NCBI GenBank assembly: GCA_034190875.2
Contig: CM067354.1
Coordinates: 35,350,649 to 35,414,648 of the forward strand
Length of the DNA: 64,000 bases
DNA from: Urechis unicinctus
Taxonomy: Eukaryota > Annelida > Polychaeta > Xenopneusta > Urechidae
Direction of reading: 5' to 3'
Position 1 is the stretch's first letter; each line of letters begins with the position of its first letter. The position numbers and the translations under genes are program-made. This document shows positions 1-25,064 of this stretch, in pieces. The notes under the pieces were generated by a model. That model saw nothing but the letters and a program-made list of their open reading frames with translations, ran no database searches and was not told where the DNA came from.

Positions 1-1984
1 GCTAATGGTAAGCAAGAATGCCACAGTTTTGATCAGATAAAAGAATTACGTCATAAAAATAATATCTTTCACACATATTCTAGGGCAGCTTTTGGGTACA
101 CCGAAGAGTTATTTAATATAACTGTGTCTACCATTGTTCTCGTTCAACTAACGTTATGGTATTACAAAAATATGTATCGTGCACAGCTTCTGTATAGACC
201 ATTGAACAATAGTATATCAACTCTAATGACATCTAGTTGGCGACAGCTTTTAAACACCTTGAGACATAAGATAGACGCTCTGTCAAATTCACCCTTTTTT
301 GCGAAGTAAATGATTGACCTCCATTAATGTGATCAGCCTGGTCAAGAAAAAATAGTTCGACACTTGTTCAAATTACTCTTCATTCAATATTAATGATAAT
401 TGTAGTAATAACAATAATGATAATAATTGGCGAGCTTTAACCCACTGAAGCATATCACCATATGAATGCTTTACCGTCGCAAATATTATAGCAATCATCA
501 TAAGAATGGATCCCCAAGCTTCCACGGCTATTTTTGCTCCAAATTGACCTTTTCTCATAGCAAAGATTGATGCTAACAACGAAAACCTTTCCAACGGATG
601 CTTATTACGAACGTTGGACTGTGTTCATCCTCTCGGCCAATTGAATCGCTGAATGGGTTGTTTCATTATTAAGCAATACGATGGCAGGGTTTTACAAACA
701 ATAACTGTAATTTATGCAGTGTGCATATCAAGCACGACTCAAACGTACTACCCCTGTCTGCTAATGGCAGGTTAAAAACGGATCGTGCAGGCAAAAATTA
801 AGGCAATTTTAACCCAGGTGGCATGTTGTAAATTCGCTTGCGCGACCGAGATGCTATATTTTAAAGAGTCGTGGACGCATCACATCAAATAGAAGTTCAT
901 AACGCGGTTAATACCCGGAAATGTGACCGCTTCACATTAGCAAACATTATTACGCACGTTTTTGTGAGGAGTTCAAGATGTACCTGGTCATTAACGTGTG
1001 ACAAAGGAACGAGGAGCGCCATACAGCTATATTATTGCTCCCTTTGCGAGCACTTTTTCACAATCGTCTCAACCTCACTCTGGTATTGGCATTAAACGAG
1101 CAGATGTGTCTTTTGCTAACGCAATTGAAATATTGCCAGACACTGTTTTAGATTTGCTTCTATCTAAATTTATACTAATTTAGATATTGTCAGCAATTTG
1201 ACACACATGTATGACATCTGTCTGCATCTCAACGCTGGTGGTAAGATTTGAGATTATTCGCGTTTACTGGAACCAAATATGCCTTACGTACCTACCGCAA
1301 ATCGGTGTAGTTTTCGTGAAATATTATTTCGCTAGATTTTAAAATTCAAAGTATTATTGATTGATTCACAATGCTCAACCATCATACATTTCTTGGCAAA
1401 AAATAAATTGCAGAAGATGAGCATGTATGGAAATGCGCAATGATCAGAAAGTCATTTGACACGGCGTCTATCAGTTTTAAGCATGAGCAGCGACAGAGAA
1501 ATATTATCCATTGTGTCTCGTAATAACATCATGTTGCGAGGCTCATATCAATATTACTGAACCACACAAGGTCGAACACCGCTCGTTGTTTGCATATTTC
1601 TGTTGTTTCGAGGTGTAGTGCAAACAGAGGTACCATTGCGTGACAATATCAGCCAGCAGCAAGTTGGGAACCTCAACACGAATTGCACCATGTTTTCGTC
1701 CTTTGCAGGCACTCAATATAGCTTTGTTAAAGTTAGGCATGCATAAGAGTCAATCATAACTTGGCCGCCCTTGTAAATATCTTTGTACCGCATAAGTCAA
1801 TAGCCAGCTCGTGGTTACCATTAGGCTTTTGTTTCAAGATGTTGCTTTATTTTACGGTAATTTGAGCAACAGGCACGGTAGTGTGATGATATTTAAAAGA
1901 AAAATGCAGAGAACCCCATACAAGAATTGCCAGAATTGAGCTTATCTTCGGGGCACTGATTGAGCCCACCAAAACAAATAGTGT
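1..1984. other. No recognisable gene; AT-rich intergenic DNA
   Basis: Only short open frames without recognisable motifs occur here. No splice-bounded exon, repeat array or known domain was found by eye. It abuts the Polinton-like relic on its right. Confidence 0.6.
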
Positions 1985-2059
1985 TTAATTACCGCTGAGT
2001 AGTATAAGGAGTGAGGTTCTGGCGCAGTTTGTTAATTTTTGGTCGTTATTTTGTGCGAT

Positions 2060-3100
2060 TCTTGCGCAGTGAGGTAAGTTTCTGTTGTGGATCACATTGT
2101 TGAACACAAGCTTCTCAACCTCAGCAGTGTTCCCCAACGCAACTAGAAGATTATTCTGGTAGTCAGACAACCATTCGATCTGCATGTACATTCGCTCTTG
2201 CACTAGTGAATACTATTTGTACACATCGTGGATCTCTGCTGGATATTCCAGATCCACCTCGATTATATATCCGGTTTCAGGGTGATTCTGTATCTCCAGA
2301 TCGGTCGGCTGATTCACCCACTCAATCGCCCCATCCCACAGGCTCTTTTCGATAAACTGATGCTTGTCATGGTCGGCTAGTAGCTCCAGCTCCACACATG
2401 TGCTCTTATGTGGCGTGTCCAATGACAGACCGGTACTGGTGTAGTAGTTGGCTGGCTCCAGCCTGTACTGCTTCAGGCAGGTCTTGTGTAATATCTCAAA
2501 CATATCTACCAGAAGCAACACGTCTTTGAGCAGGTAGAGGTCATGATAGTCGCACATATTGGCGAACTCGAATATGTCCCCGACCTTCTGTGTGTTCATA
2601 GTCTCCATCAAATATGCCCTCCTCAGCCAGCTTGCTGTATAACACCTGGATTGGCGGCAGCACGGCATCTAACTTATCCTGACTGGCCATGAATTCATAG
2701 GGGTACACAGCCGGCGCTTCACCTCATTAGGCTCATACTTGGCCGTCGATGCAAAGACGTCCGGATTATCTGCTTGTTAAGCAAGGCCAGGAGGAACCTT
2801 GCACTGTCAATGAAGCACAACTGTTCAACCGATAGGAATATATTTACTTCTCCGTGTTATTGGGGATGCAGCCCTTCCACCTTGTCTTGGTACTCAGTCG
2901 CCAGCTTCAAGCTGTTATATGGCAGTGGCTCTTAGCGGGATCAGATGCATTGCCCATAAGCTTTATGGTGAGTGCATAGATCACGTAGGGTGCAGCCAGC
3001 TGCTTGTGCCAGTTCTGGAAAGAGATTGTTGTCTTATCTTTCTCTGGTATGTCAACTCGCATGGCAGTCTGCCCCATCCTCATGCACTCAGAATCCATAT
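2060..3100 (-). pseudogene. Protein-primed DNA polymerase B fragment (relic)
   Basis: The longest open piece (2213-2668) matches the palm-proximal part of the polymerase at 57-60 kb, sharing short words such as KTCLKQY and HYYTS/NYYTS. The catalytic motif A region is missing: roughly 50 codons present in the other copy between the FIEK word and the IEWV word are deleted here. A second piece at 2907-3120 matches the exonuclease-domain entry region (word QKQLAAPYVIYA in the other copy, HKQLAAPYVIYA here), but the acidic exonuclease residues that should follow are lost. Several frameshifts separate the pieces. It cannot encode an active polymerase. Confidence 0.8.
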
Positions 3101-3560
3101 TGCTTGTAATCACACAAAACGGCATATTCAGTAGGTTGATCGGTCCCCAGCAGTAGTTTTGTAAGCTTGGTCTCTGCAAGTAGCTGGCGTAAAGCGGCAC
3201 GTAACTCCGTTCACTTATATATCATTTTCAGGCTGGACGTCTTCAAAAGAGTCAAGATTCTTGGTGTGAAAGAGCACGATCCAGGGGGTCTGCTCACGAT
3301 GATCCTTCGGCACAGATTAGTACAGGAAAATCAACAACGTACACCTCGAAGTCGGCCCACACCCGGACACATGCCTGGTAGGTCTTGTTGAAACAGGTGG
3401 TGAGGCAAAGAGTTACATTATGCTGGAAGGCACCATGGAAAGCACCCTCAGGTAGGTGGAGCATGACGACCACACCCGGTCTGACCACTTACCACGGCTG
3501 AGCTAGGGCCATCTGAAACTGCAAACTTAGTAGACTGCGTTGACGAGCCTGCCATCCTCA
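3100..3560 (-). pseudogene. Packaging ATPase fragment (relic)
   Basis: The segment matches the ATPase at 62689-63295 in order and content. The open piece 3294-3488 keeps the stretch after the P-loop (words GAFQH and EVYVVD, against GAFEH and EVYVVD in the other copy). The Walker A loop is not preserved in frame. DNA at about 3115-3185 matches the ATPase 3' end at about 62697-62770 closely, which fixes the right side of the internal deletion. Non-functional. Confidence 0.7.
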
Positions 3561-4230
3561 ATGTTCAGCTGTGAACATTATAGAAATTCAACGGGCCAGC
3601 CGCTTCAGCTTTTTTCGTTATCTGGATGGTTAAACCCTGACCCTTTCCCCAAGCGCTGGCCATTGCTATGGAACTGATCGTCGTCAATCGTCCTCGGGTC
3701 GAGCCACATGGCATACTTGCTGGTCAGTAACTCTCATAGAGAAATTACTACGCTTTAGTCACGTTTACTTGTTGCTGTAAATGCCTTCGTTGCCTCAACC
3801 CACTGATGGTAGGCGTGGATGCCCTTGGTTGAACAGCTGGTTGGTGATTTCCTCAATGATCATTGCAATCTTTGGGTTGTACAACGTCACCCTCACATAT
3901 GAGGCATTGGCTTGGTCACCAAAGAGAAGCAGGATGCCTCTTATGCTACCATCCGGTACATTCAGGTTGTACGCCATCTTTCTGTAGGGAAGCACGTGGT
4001 ATTACAAGACTCACTAGTAGACCTGTGTTGCGTATCATATTGGCCAGATCTGTCTAGGTGAACATGTCATACTCCAGGGCGATGCCATCGATTGTGTAGC
4101 TGGCCTTAATGTCACACGTGGCATGAATAACACAACTGTAGCCGTTGAATGTAAACCCCATGCCAACGAATCTGGTCCATGAACAGAGATTCAGCCCTCA
4201 GCACATCACCAGCTACCCTGACCCCAGTTG
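3540..4230 (-). pseudogene. Capsid-like protein fragment (relic)
   Basis: The open piece 3795-3995 contains NLNVPDGSIRGILLLF and YNPKI, which correspond to NLNVPARSMKCILLLF and YNPKI in the capsid-like frame at 63267-64000. DNA similarity continues on both sides (3560-3780 and 4040-4110) but the frames are interrupted. Base similarity beyond about 4110 cannot be judged because the comparison copy leaves the window. Confidence 0.65.
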
Positions 4231-4259
4231 TGTTAGTTTTTGTATTAATGTTGGTAGAG

Positions 4260-5539
4260 TTTGTCTCCGTAGGGACTACCATAAGACCCAAATCACTAGA
4301 AGGATTATCTAAACCATGACCACGTTGTCGTCAAATTCCCATTAACACAGATACAGTCATATTAGAACAGCGTTTTAACACTTTCCTTAAGTGTAACGTT
4401 ACGGTCACTTTACCTCTGATGGAATAACCAGTATCATCTCTGATATCGATTTCGACTATCGAAAAGGATTTGGTCAATACAGACATTTTGAAGATGCATT
4501 CGAAGGTCAGAGTCACTATGGCGCCCGTGAACTTGTCGTTAGGGGTACGATGCTTCAATGAACAGCAATGGTGTCGCCCATCACTTGTTGTACTACACAG
4601 CAGTAGATATAGAGGCCGTATATATCACGATTCAAATCGACAATATATTCACCTGCTGTTTTTAAGGAAGCATGGACTATATATTTACTGCTACCACACA
4701 TTCATCCTCGTTGAGACTTGCTTTGTGTGGGTAGGAATGAAAACAAAAGGTGCTTCTAGACACCCAAATGGTTTTCGTCTGCTGATTAAGTGTTTTCATC
4801 AACCTATGTGGGCTATGGTAATTCCGTGTGAGAAAATTGTTGATGATGGGTAGGTACAATAGAGCTGTGTCAGCAAATTCGCGTTGTCCTGTAGTCCGTT
4901 GTTTTTATTTTCCAACGTGCATGTAAGAAACCACATCTTGTTGATATACTGTATCACTTATTCGTTCAATATGTCCATACCAACGTCATCATCAATATTA
5001 GACCTGTTGTGTGGATGTAAAATCTTAGTCTAACCCACTTCTTATTTGCCTGTCAAATCAATGGATTTGAGTCATACATCGTGTCAAAGTATAGGCTGTG
5101 TGACAGTTCAAGGAATTCGAACTAATGTTATTAATGAAAGGACTTATTTCTATTCCCATATTAACCATACAATAACTGAGGATGTCCTGTGACGTGGTTT
5201 ATCCATAATGCCATTTATCCAGCTAACATGTCCACACACATCTACAGTTTTCCTGACAACCCATCACGTTAGCATTTCTCAAACAATAGACTCCCAACTG
5301 TACGGAAACAGTATGAGTCATCCAGCTACTGCTCATGATGTGTAAATCATTCAAAGCTTCCACCTGGACTAATGTCATGTCCAAAGCGACCTCAATAGAA
5401 AGTAAAAGTTAATCGCACACCTGCGCACCTGCAATTCTCGCACATGAACACCTGTCACACAATAAGTCATCAGTCAAGTGGTTCAGCCAGAACGTTCATA
5501 CAATGACTCATTGTTATACGTAATTTGAATGCAATGTTG
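4260..5539. other. No recognisable gene
   Basis: No domain, splice-bounded exon or repeat was recognised. The 127-codon frame at 4470-4853 has no familiar motif and lies opposite other short frames, so it is not called. Confidence 0.5.
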
Positions 5540-6600
5540 CATGAGCAAACTTATCAGGCTGTTGGGTGCATGGAGGGATGTTAAGAACAATTTAAGCAGG
5601 TGGAGTGGTAGCGAGTGAGACTTGAAGGGAAAAGTCTGTTGTTTGGTATCATGAAAAGTTGGGACGTGGCCAAGAGAGGACATTTAATCCCTTCTGCAAG
5701 ATATGATTGATTCTGGGATATATTCCTATCTCTTATATTCGCTAGTCCGGTAAGGTTCCTTGTGATGCCCAATATATGATGTTTGTAGAGAACTGATCCT
5801 TGCTTTTGTCTATACGTTAAAATAACACTATACAATGACCAGGGTGAACTACACAAAGTTACATCCAGGGAGATCAACATTCCCTTGTTACAGGTGAACC
5901 TTGAATTGTACCAGCAACCTTATACCGTTCATCGTACTCATTCATGCATTTATTCTCTGGTGCTTTAGATAATGTTAACGAGGGTTACTTTACATTTCAC
6001 CATGTCTCATGTTGCTGGGCGCACCTCATTATCAGCTTACCAATGAGATTGACGGAGGATATCTAGCTTGAAGTTAATGCCTCGTGAGCTGGACGGAAGG
6101 CCTGGACACAATAATCTCTTTGACAAATCTTGTATATAACATATTCTGGCAGGATGCAATAGAACCTCAATCAATACAACCTATAGTCCACCCCGATAAA
6201 TTATATCTGTATGGCAGATAAAGCGAAACATCCTGACCAAGCTCATGGGTCAGCAGAGCTATTTTCAAGCACAAGGTCAATATGAGCAACCTATTATGGG
6301 TTTTTCTATGGGATAAATCATTATTATCGCTGTGATTGATTAAGCAAGATGCAATATTTAATGTGCAGATATTTGTGATATTAGCGTTACAATACATAAA
6401 AAAATAACACAGAATATTTAAACATTTTACTTGTAATGGACCGGTTGCCAATTTCAACAGCCAATGTCAACCAAACGAAACCTGCGTCTATCCAATGGGA
6501 CAGTTGAATCATCGAGGCTACAAACAGCGCCATTGCTGTTGACGCCTTTACAACTCAAGCCGTACATTCAGTGTTTGGTTGCGCGGTTGGTCACTCTGGA
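5540..6600 (+). repeat. Old dispersed repeat, copy 1
   Basis: This segment aligns in the same orientation with 12810-13860. Shared anchors in order are GGAGGGATG, GATTGATYCTGG, ATCAGCTTACCARTGAG, GCCTCGT, GGAAGGCCT and GG(A/T)SCGGTTGYCAATTT. Spacing between anchors is roughly conserved but indels are frequent. No coding motif was recognised, so the class (non-autonomous transposon, or duplicated segment) is unknown. Confidence 0.65.
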
Positions 6601-7245
6601 AAAGTAAATGCATTGTCCGAGAGTTATAGTTCAAATTATGGTGTTGTCTGTGTAGCGTGGAATGATGTGCCGCCTGTGATGTCACGATAAGCAACGGCCG
6701 TAAATAATGACTACTTATGAATCTACTTTGACTAATGGCGCCAATAAAAAAGCTCTTTTATGCGTTACCCATACATCACACATCAACAGCTCGTTATCGG
6801 CAGGCTATTCCCGATAGAAATATTGCTATTAGAGGTATTGCCATGGTCACTGCCAGGATATATCGAAACGATGCCATGTAGAAGGTAATGATGAAATCTA
6901 CATGGTGAGTGCTACATAAGGTCATGTGATGAGCCGTACAAGGTAACATAACTAACAAGCTATTCATGACGTCCTGAGTAGCAGCATAATGTATATTATT
7001 ACTTTTTTAAATTTATAAGAAAAGTGGATATGTTCATAAATTCACAACTTTGAGCTCTACATGAAGTTAGAATTTTGAAATACAACCTGCGCTGTTCATT
7101 TGTTTTCCAAAACGAGGCAATGTTATTATCCGCTCTCGTGTAGGGCATATGAGGAGTAAGTAGGCACAACAAACTTTCCACTAGAAAGCTGTATACGAGA
7201 TAAGATCAGCTCAAAATGAGTAATGATGAAGGCCATGTGACCTAA

Positions 7246-7342
7246 GACTTTATAGCATCTCTAAGAGGGTTCACGTCTAGTGGTTCTGTTGTGATAGCTT
7301 ACTTAATTATAACGCATAGCCATTGTTAGGTGGCGCTATCAT
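7246..7342 (-). repeat. MITE-like dispersed repeat, partial copy
   Basis: The reverse complement matches the right end of the element at 51234-51626. It shares AGCGCCACCTAAC, then a TATAAT-containing stretch, AAGCTATCAC and GTGAACCCTCTTAG, ending in the terminal inverted repeat. No matching opposite terminal repeat was found nearby, so this copy is truncated or badly decayed. Confidence 0.6.
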
Positions 7343-7864
7343 GAACAAAAAATCACATTGGAATACCGGCGCGATATATTGCACAAGGCATAGGGTATAT
7401 TGGGTGCATAGCACACCGTGATCGGCACAAAAGATTATTTTACATGTTTCTGTGTAACACTCTAAGCTTTCGGGCTACGTTCACATCTTTAAATTGCACA
7501 TAAGGTACATGATGGAAAGGTAATGTTTGGTAGAGTTTGGGGTAGTCGGTTGGATAGGGCTATCTATGGAAATGAATTCCAATGATTTGCTCGGATGGAG
7601 TTTCTTGCAATAACCTCGGGCAAAATGGGAATTGTCCACATTGGGTATAGACCGCAATAGTTTTATTCAGGGACTTAAACATCAGAAAGCAGCATTCTGG
7701 TAGCGTTTTAATGGACATTGGCATGGCGATATAACAAAAGCCAGATTGGATGGGGATTATCTACTTTTGAGCGGCGGTAGAGACATGATAACCCCTGTGA
7801 AATACCTCATTAATAATCGTCACATTCGGGGTAGCGAAGGAAGCACCCTGGCCCCCATCTCTAA

Positions 7865-12809
<4,945 letters not shown>

Positions 12810-13860
12810 ATCTCTCAGTTGTTGGATGGACGGAGGGATGCGGAGATTAACGAACTCAATTAAGGTGGTTGAGATGGGGGTTAGGGAGGCGATAATGCTT
12901 GGATGGATGTAAAAGCGAGGTGGGACATGGAACGAGAACATCTAGCCCCTTCAGTAAACGATGATTGATCCTGGTGTTAAACTTAAGCTATTCCGTTAAG
13001 GATCAATACACGGATAAAGTAAGACGTTTTTGAGTAAAACAAAAGCCTACACAATCACTTAAGAACATGGCACAAGCCAGCGGGTGGTAATGTTAGTCAT
13101 AGCCCGATAAGCTGTTTGACTGCCCGGTTTATATGGCCCAAAGCTTACATTTCTATTTAGTAGGGTGGAATACAGAAGCTAGCGGACTATTCGATCTGAG
13201 CTCCTCTTTCTGCCGTCTTATCTTTATCTTCTATGTATTATTCATGGTGAATCTTTCACCTGTTGTGTTTGACGTCTTACCATGAGTCACAATGTTGTGT
13301 GGAACTCATCATCAGCTTACCAGTGAGCTTAGATGAGGACATCTGGCTCTTAGTAATTGCCTCGTAAACTTGTCGGAAGGCCTCGCCACGATAAGCTCTG
13401 TGGCGTGTCTCGTAAGTAATCGGCACCTTCTGGGTGGCTGTAGAGGCACCTCCACTAACACAACAAATATTCCACCTCTATAAATTCTAGTTATATAGTA
13501 AATAAAGGGAAACATAGAGTCAAAAGGTAATCTATTATACGCTGCAACACGGTGTGCTCCATATATATAAGCATCAGGTAAATATAAGAAACCTTTCAGA
13601 TTTATTCTGGAATTGATTAAATGACCCCTGATTATTGCTTTGATTAATGGGGCAAGTAGCAATATATATCAGGCGAGTTTTATTGTCAGAGTTACCATTA
13701 AATAATAGAGGCTCAACATAGGAAATATTGATATTTTGTATCATTTGGAGCGGTTGTCAATTTTCATATCTGAGGCCAAAATCAACGACATGGCTGCTGA
13801 CGTCCATATAACAGTTGCAGCTTGCGGGTTGCGTTTTGTCAAACGATACTTATTCATCAT
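12810..13860 (+). repeat. Old dispersed repeat, copy 2
   Basis: Diverged partner of 5540-6600, in the same orientation about 7.27 kb away. The best-conserved part is around 13310-13400 (ATCAGCTTACCAGTGAG through GGAAGGCCT). The inner part between about 13400 and 13730 is the least alike. Confidence 0.65.
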
Positions 13861-21154
<7,294 letters not shown>

Positions 21155-21220
21155 GTTAGTAGTATAAACACAACACCTTGTGATGTCGTTAGTAGAATAA
21201 ACACAACACCTTGTGATGTC
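21155..21220 (+). repeat. 33-bp direct tandem duplication
   Basis: Two adjacent 33-bp units (21155-21187 and 21188-21220) begin GTTAGTAG and end TTGTGATGTC. They differ at one base, so the duplication is recent compared with the decay around it. Confidence 0.9.
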
Positions 21221-22825
21221 AAACATCTAGCAAGTAGGTTAGTTCGATTTCACTTGATTATAAATGTCAGATCTGAAAATGCATTGTTACAGTCCTAGTT
21301 TGTTCTTTCACGTGCTGCACACGTGCTACTAAAACCGCATCCGCTGCACATTCAGATTTGCAGTTGATGCAAGCTAATGGTTCGGGGAAATTCTTTGAAT
21401 CATATGTTAATGGATAATTTGAACGAGATCAGGGTGCCATTGTTGGTTATAGTCCATGGCTCGAGGGTTTCCGCTATGCTGTACGATGCTGCTACATAAG
21501 ATGTATATTTGATGCGTCTGATTGTTCATTAGATAAATTCGTCAATCTTTGTGTCAAATCAATGCCGAGTTCGTGACCCGAAACGACTTCTGTCGCGCGC
21601 GGCCCCGTCATCAGGTTTGGACGCTGACTTGTTATATGCGCCCTCGATTTTCTGTGATGTCATCTATAATATCAAACAATATCAAATATATAGTGACTTT
21701 GAATCGATCAGTTAATATAACTAGTTTGGGAAAACTGCCGTCAATATTTGGGTCGGCGTTGCTTTTTCAATATGTTTCCCTGTCCCGTGTCAACAGCAAC
21801 AGCGAGCTCAATTCTTTTGAAAGTCTTTCAATATATCTCCATGGTACTATTGCGGTGATTGTGGGCCTCTGATAGAGTCATTTCCATAGCTTACATTTAA
21901 GCACGTGATTCAGTTCTGGTGAACAGGTAGCTAGCTGCAAAGCGGATGAAAACCAGGACGGTGACAAATCTTCAGGACGACAACCGTTAGTACCCGGAGA
22001 AACCCTGCGTCCGATCGGGGTATCTTGGTTTGTGGATACTGCATCACATCCATGTTTGGCTCCTAGAGTCTGGCGCAGCCAGGGGTCGGTAGTCTAAGAC
22101 TAGGTTAGAAATGATATTGGTATAGAATAGGGATATAAATGCAAGAAAAACATTTAAGGTCAGGATATAAATCCGTTGCATGTATTTTACAAATGACTAA
22201 CAGCCTCAGTGTCAACGACAACTTTGCATGTTAATTGTCTCATAGCGTGCCAAAAGTTCATCGTGGTCATGGATTAATTGGTAATGAATATCGAAAAAGT
22301 ACCAAGCAAATTATGGGACATAATACTTAAAAAATTTCATCCTAAATCAGATTAACAAAGGAGCGCTTCAATCATTAAATTTTATTGAAATGTTGCCACA
22401 CATTCTATAAATGCAGATATAGACGTCAAGTGGTAACAATTGTTTCAACAACGACTTTATCTACATGTGTAGATTATTATTTAATAGCATATGCATGACG
22501 AATAACATCGTTAGACAAACATAACACATATGAGAATACAAGAAGAACACTACCGGTTAAACACTATCATTTACATGTCTCCCGAGCGACAAGCGACATC
22601 ACAGAGTGTCGTCAAACACCACAAAACAGATAGTTTGGCAAACCATTACAAGTCAGAATTGACGGCTTATATCTTATGACTACTTATGAATTGACAAAAG
22701 TTACCCGTGGACCATGATAAACCGTCAAACTCTTGGAGGCGATTTGCACACCTACAGCCATCTTGAGTTTGAACTCAACGACTTCGATTTTTGTATGAAT
22801 ACGGCTCAGATGGCAAACCTAGCCT
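21221..22825. other. No recognisable gene
   Basis: No exon or domain was recognised. The 107-codon frame at 21549-21872 is unassigned. Confidence 0.45.
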
Positions 22826-22897
22826 GAGTCACAAGCACAGGCGTTCAGAGAGTCACAAACACAGGCGTTCAGAGAGTCACAAACACAGGCGTTCAGA
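22826..22897 (+). repeat. 24-bp tandem repeat, 3 units
   Basis: Three units of GAGTCACAARCACAGGCGTTCAGA run head to tail; the first differs by one base. The unit is a multiple of three, so a short minus-strand frame passes through it, but there is no other coding evidence. Confidence 0.9.
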
Positions 22898-24669
22898 GAG
22901 TCAGAGCGTGTGTGATACTTTCTACCGAAGTGTATAACATCAACAAAATAGCTTATCTGGGAATTAAGAATACCACTGATTTGGATAACAGCACAAATAG
23001 CAAACAACATGAGTCGCTCGGGGGTGATAGGTATCTGTCTGATACTCCTCGTAGAAAGCCGAATAGCCTTGTTATCGTTGACACGTATGAGTCACTCGTA
23101 CAACTATCCAATCAATGCATGTCTTTTTGGGTCAATCTAAGCTATACCCATTAAACTGAAGCATAGGCTTAGGCTATGTGCAATTATCCTGATGTATCAA
23201 AATAAAATAACAGCCGTTCAATATACCCAGTGAGCAGCCGGTTAAGTGATATTCTTTGGCAAACATTTCGTAAGACGTCCTGTTGCACCGCGAAACAACA
23301 GAGACGAGATTGAGAGGTAATCTTATTAAGGCATAAGCATATTTGCCTGTTCATCAGTCGGCAATGGGCCCTGTTGGATTCATGAGATTAGTTCCTCAAC
23401 TCCACCATTATCATATTGGTGTAGCTGGCAATCTTTACTGAATACTGCGCAACAGCGAATATATGGCAGTTTTCTCACTCCGTCGGAAAGGTACACCAAG
23501 TTGCATATATTTACCGTGTGCTGCAAGCTATGACGAAAGCTCCGTTGTCGGTCATCATCAATCAAATGGGATGTATTTGTGACTTGTTCGAGCTTCCTCA
23601 ACTATCCTACAGCCTGCCTTATAAACAAGAGACGTTTAAGGGTTACTTTGGTCAGAAATTACGTGCTGATTCTATGTTGGCCAGTCAGTGTTCAAAATAC
23701 AATAATCGTCTAAACACTGCTCCTATTCGTTACGATTCACAACTAGCATCGAGCGCGGCTTACAGTATAAGTGCAAATATGACCCCCACCAGTAACGGAC
23801 CGGTATTAAAACCATCCCGGCCTTTATACAACTACGCGGTCGGTCATTTATTCATTTATATGTTAATTTTCCATATAAGCGGTCCAATCGTATTACCCAG
23901 CGGATCAAGTCAACCAGGCATTGTCTCTGACAACAATGCAAGCATAAATAGTTATTGCTAGTAATAAAAGCTTGAAAACGAAGCGCGCTATGGTAAATTG
24001 ATCGCCACAGATAACTCCATTTGCGGTAATTGATAACATACGTAACCATAAATTGCCTCTCCCAACAAACCAGATAGAATGTCGCCAATAAAGAACCTTT
24101 GACACTGAATGATCAGCCACCGTTTGGCATCAATATATTTGTTCTATTCAGATATCAGCGGCAAAACAAGCCCAATAACGAGCACTTTAAATAGAATCAT
24201 TTCAGAAGCCAGCATATCTGCTACAATGGATTGTGGTCATGAATAAGGAGCCAATCCTATCAGGCCAAAGTAGGTTATGTTTCATGCAATTCACGCCACA
24301 TGAAATAAAAAATCCTTACCATGAGATATCTAATAACATTGTCTGTTTCTTGGTCAATTTCATCCCAGGATATTTTACCTACTGCGCGGGGACGGTGCCT
24401 ACTGATAGCAATTAAAGCGGTGATTCGAAGCAAGTTTATCTAATAGGGAATAGTTATCTAATAGTTACTTGTTTGGTAAGGAGCTGGCTGTATTTTATGC
24501 TTATATACTTTTAATGCCTGAAATATACCTGGCAAACATTAAATTGAAACCAAGTCTTCCATATCGAAAAAAGCCAGACACAACACATCTGTTCTCAATA
24601 TTACACCGTAATCTTGCCCAGCAAATGCGACATAGACAATAACATTGCTCCATCAAAAATTTAATACGT
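22898..24669. other. No recognisable gene
   Basis: The 147-codon frame at 23518-23961 (plus) contains no motif I recognise and has an overlapping frame on the other strand. No repeat was found. Confidence 0.4.
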
Positions 24670-25064
24670 TCAGAAAAAAGGTAAGCCTGAAATCAGTATG
24701 AAAACATGGGAAGTTAGTTCGGACATGCAGCCGAGGTTTGTCCATAGATCGAAGACCCCATGCAGGTTGGTATTCAGCAATCAGTTCCTGTAGATAGCTT
24801 GGCTCGGTTTATTAAGAGCCTTTAAGGTGAGTTGCAGAATTGTACACCTAATGCGTTTTTCCGCAGAAAGCCACTGTAGGGCGCGCATGATGTGTGAGAA
24901 GTTTTCTCCGTGCTTTTATTATAAACAAAACGGGCGGCAGTATCTCGTGTGTGTTGCAAGTCTACGATACGGTGCGAACGAGCCCCATACAGCAGTGAAT
25001 TGTGATAATTTAGTCGTGATGATATAAATGCGAGGACCAGGATTTTAGCTCTAGATTGGCTCAA
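24670..25064 (-). pseudogene. Non-LTR retrotransposon reverse transcriptase C-terminal fragment
   Basis: Minus-strand frames show the tail typical of CR1/L2/Jockey-like LINE reverse transcriptases. SRLNYHNSLLYG is followed by an AARFVYN word, then, after a frame change near 24900, LQWLSAEKRI and LTLKALN. A further frame change leads to LRSMDKPRLHV at about 24735. These match the family pattern SRLDYCNSLLYG / LHWLPVxxRI / LLTFKALNG. Only the end of the second open reading frame is present; the polymerase core, endonuclease and 5' region are missing, as expected of a 5'-truncated insertion. At least two frameshifts make it dead. Confidence 0.75.

Larger units (their letters stand above)
2060..4230 (-). 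mobile_element. Degenerate Polinton/adintovirus-like relic
   Basis: Read on the minus strand, this segment matches the copy at 57-64 kb in the same gene order: polymerase B nearest the left edge, then packaging ATPase, then capsid-like protein. A hand comparison of 95 aligned bases (relic from about 2466, other copy from about 58586) gave about 72 identities. Frames are broken in many places. Between the polymerase part and the ATPase part the relic lacks everything that lies at about 59632-62690 in the other copy, so the small virion-type genes and the polymerase N terminus are gone. The left edge is truncated inside the polymerase. The right edge cannot be fixed because the other copy runs off the window. 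Inference: an old, immobile insertion that decayed neutrally. Confidence 0.8.

Noticed and set aside
22826-22897. Three regular 24-bp units considered as a CRISPR-like array
   Set aside because: Units are contiguous with no spacers, and the sequence is animal.
23518-23961. 147-codon frame
   Set aside because: No domain, and overlapping frames on the other strand are equally open.
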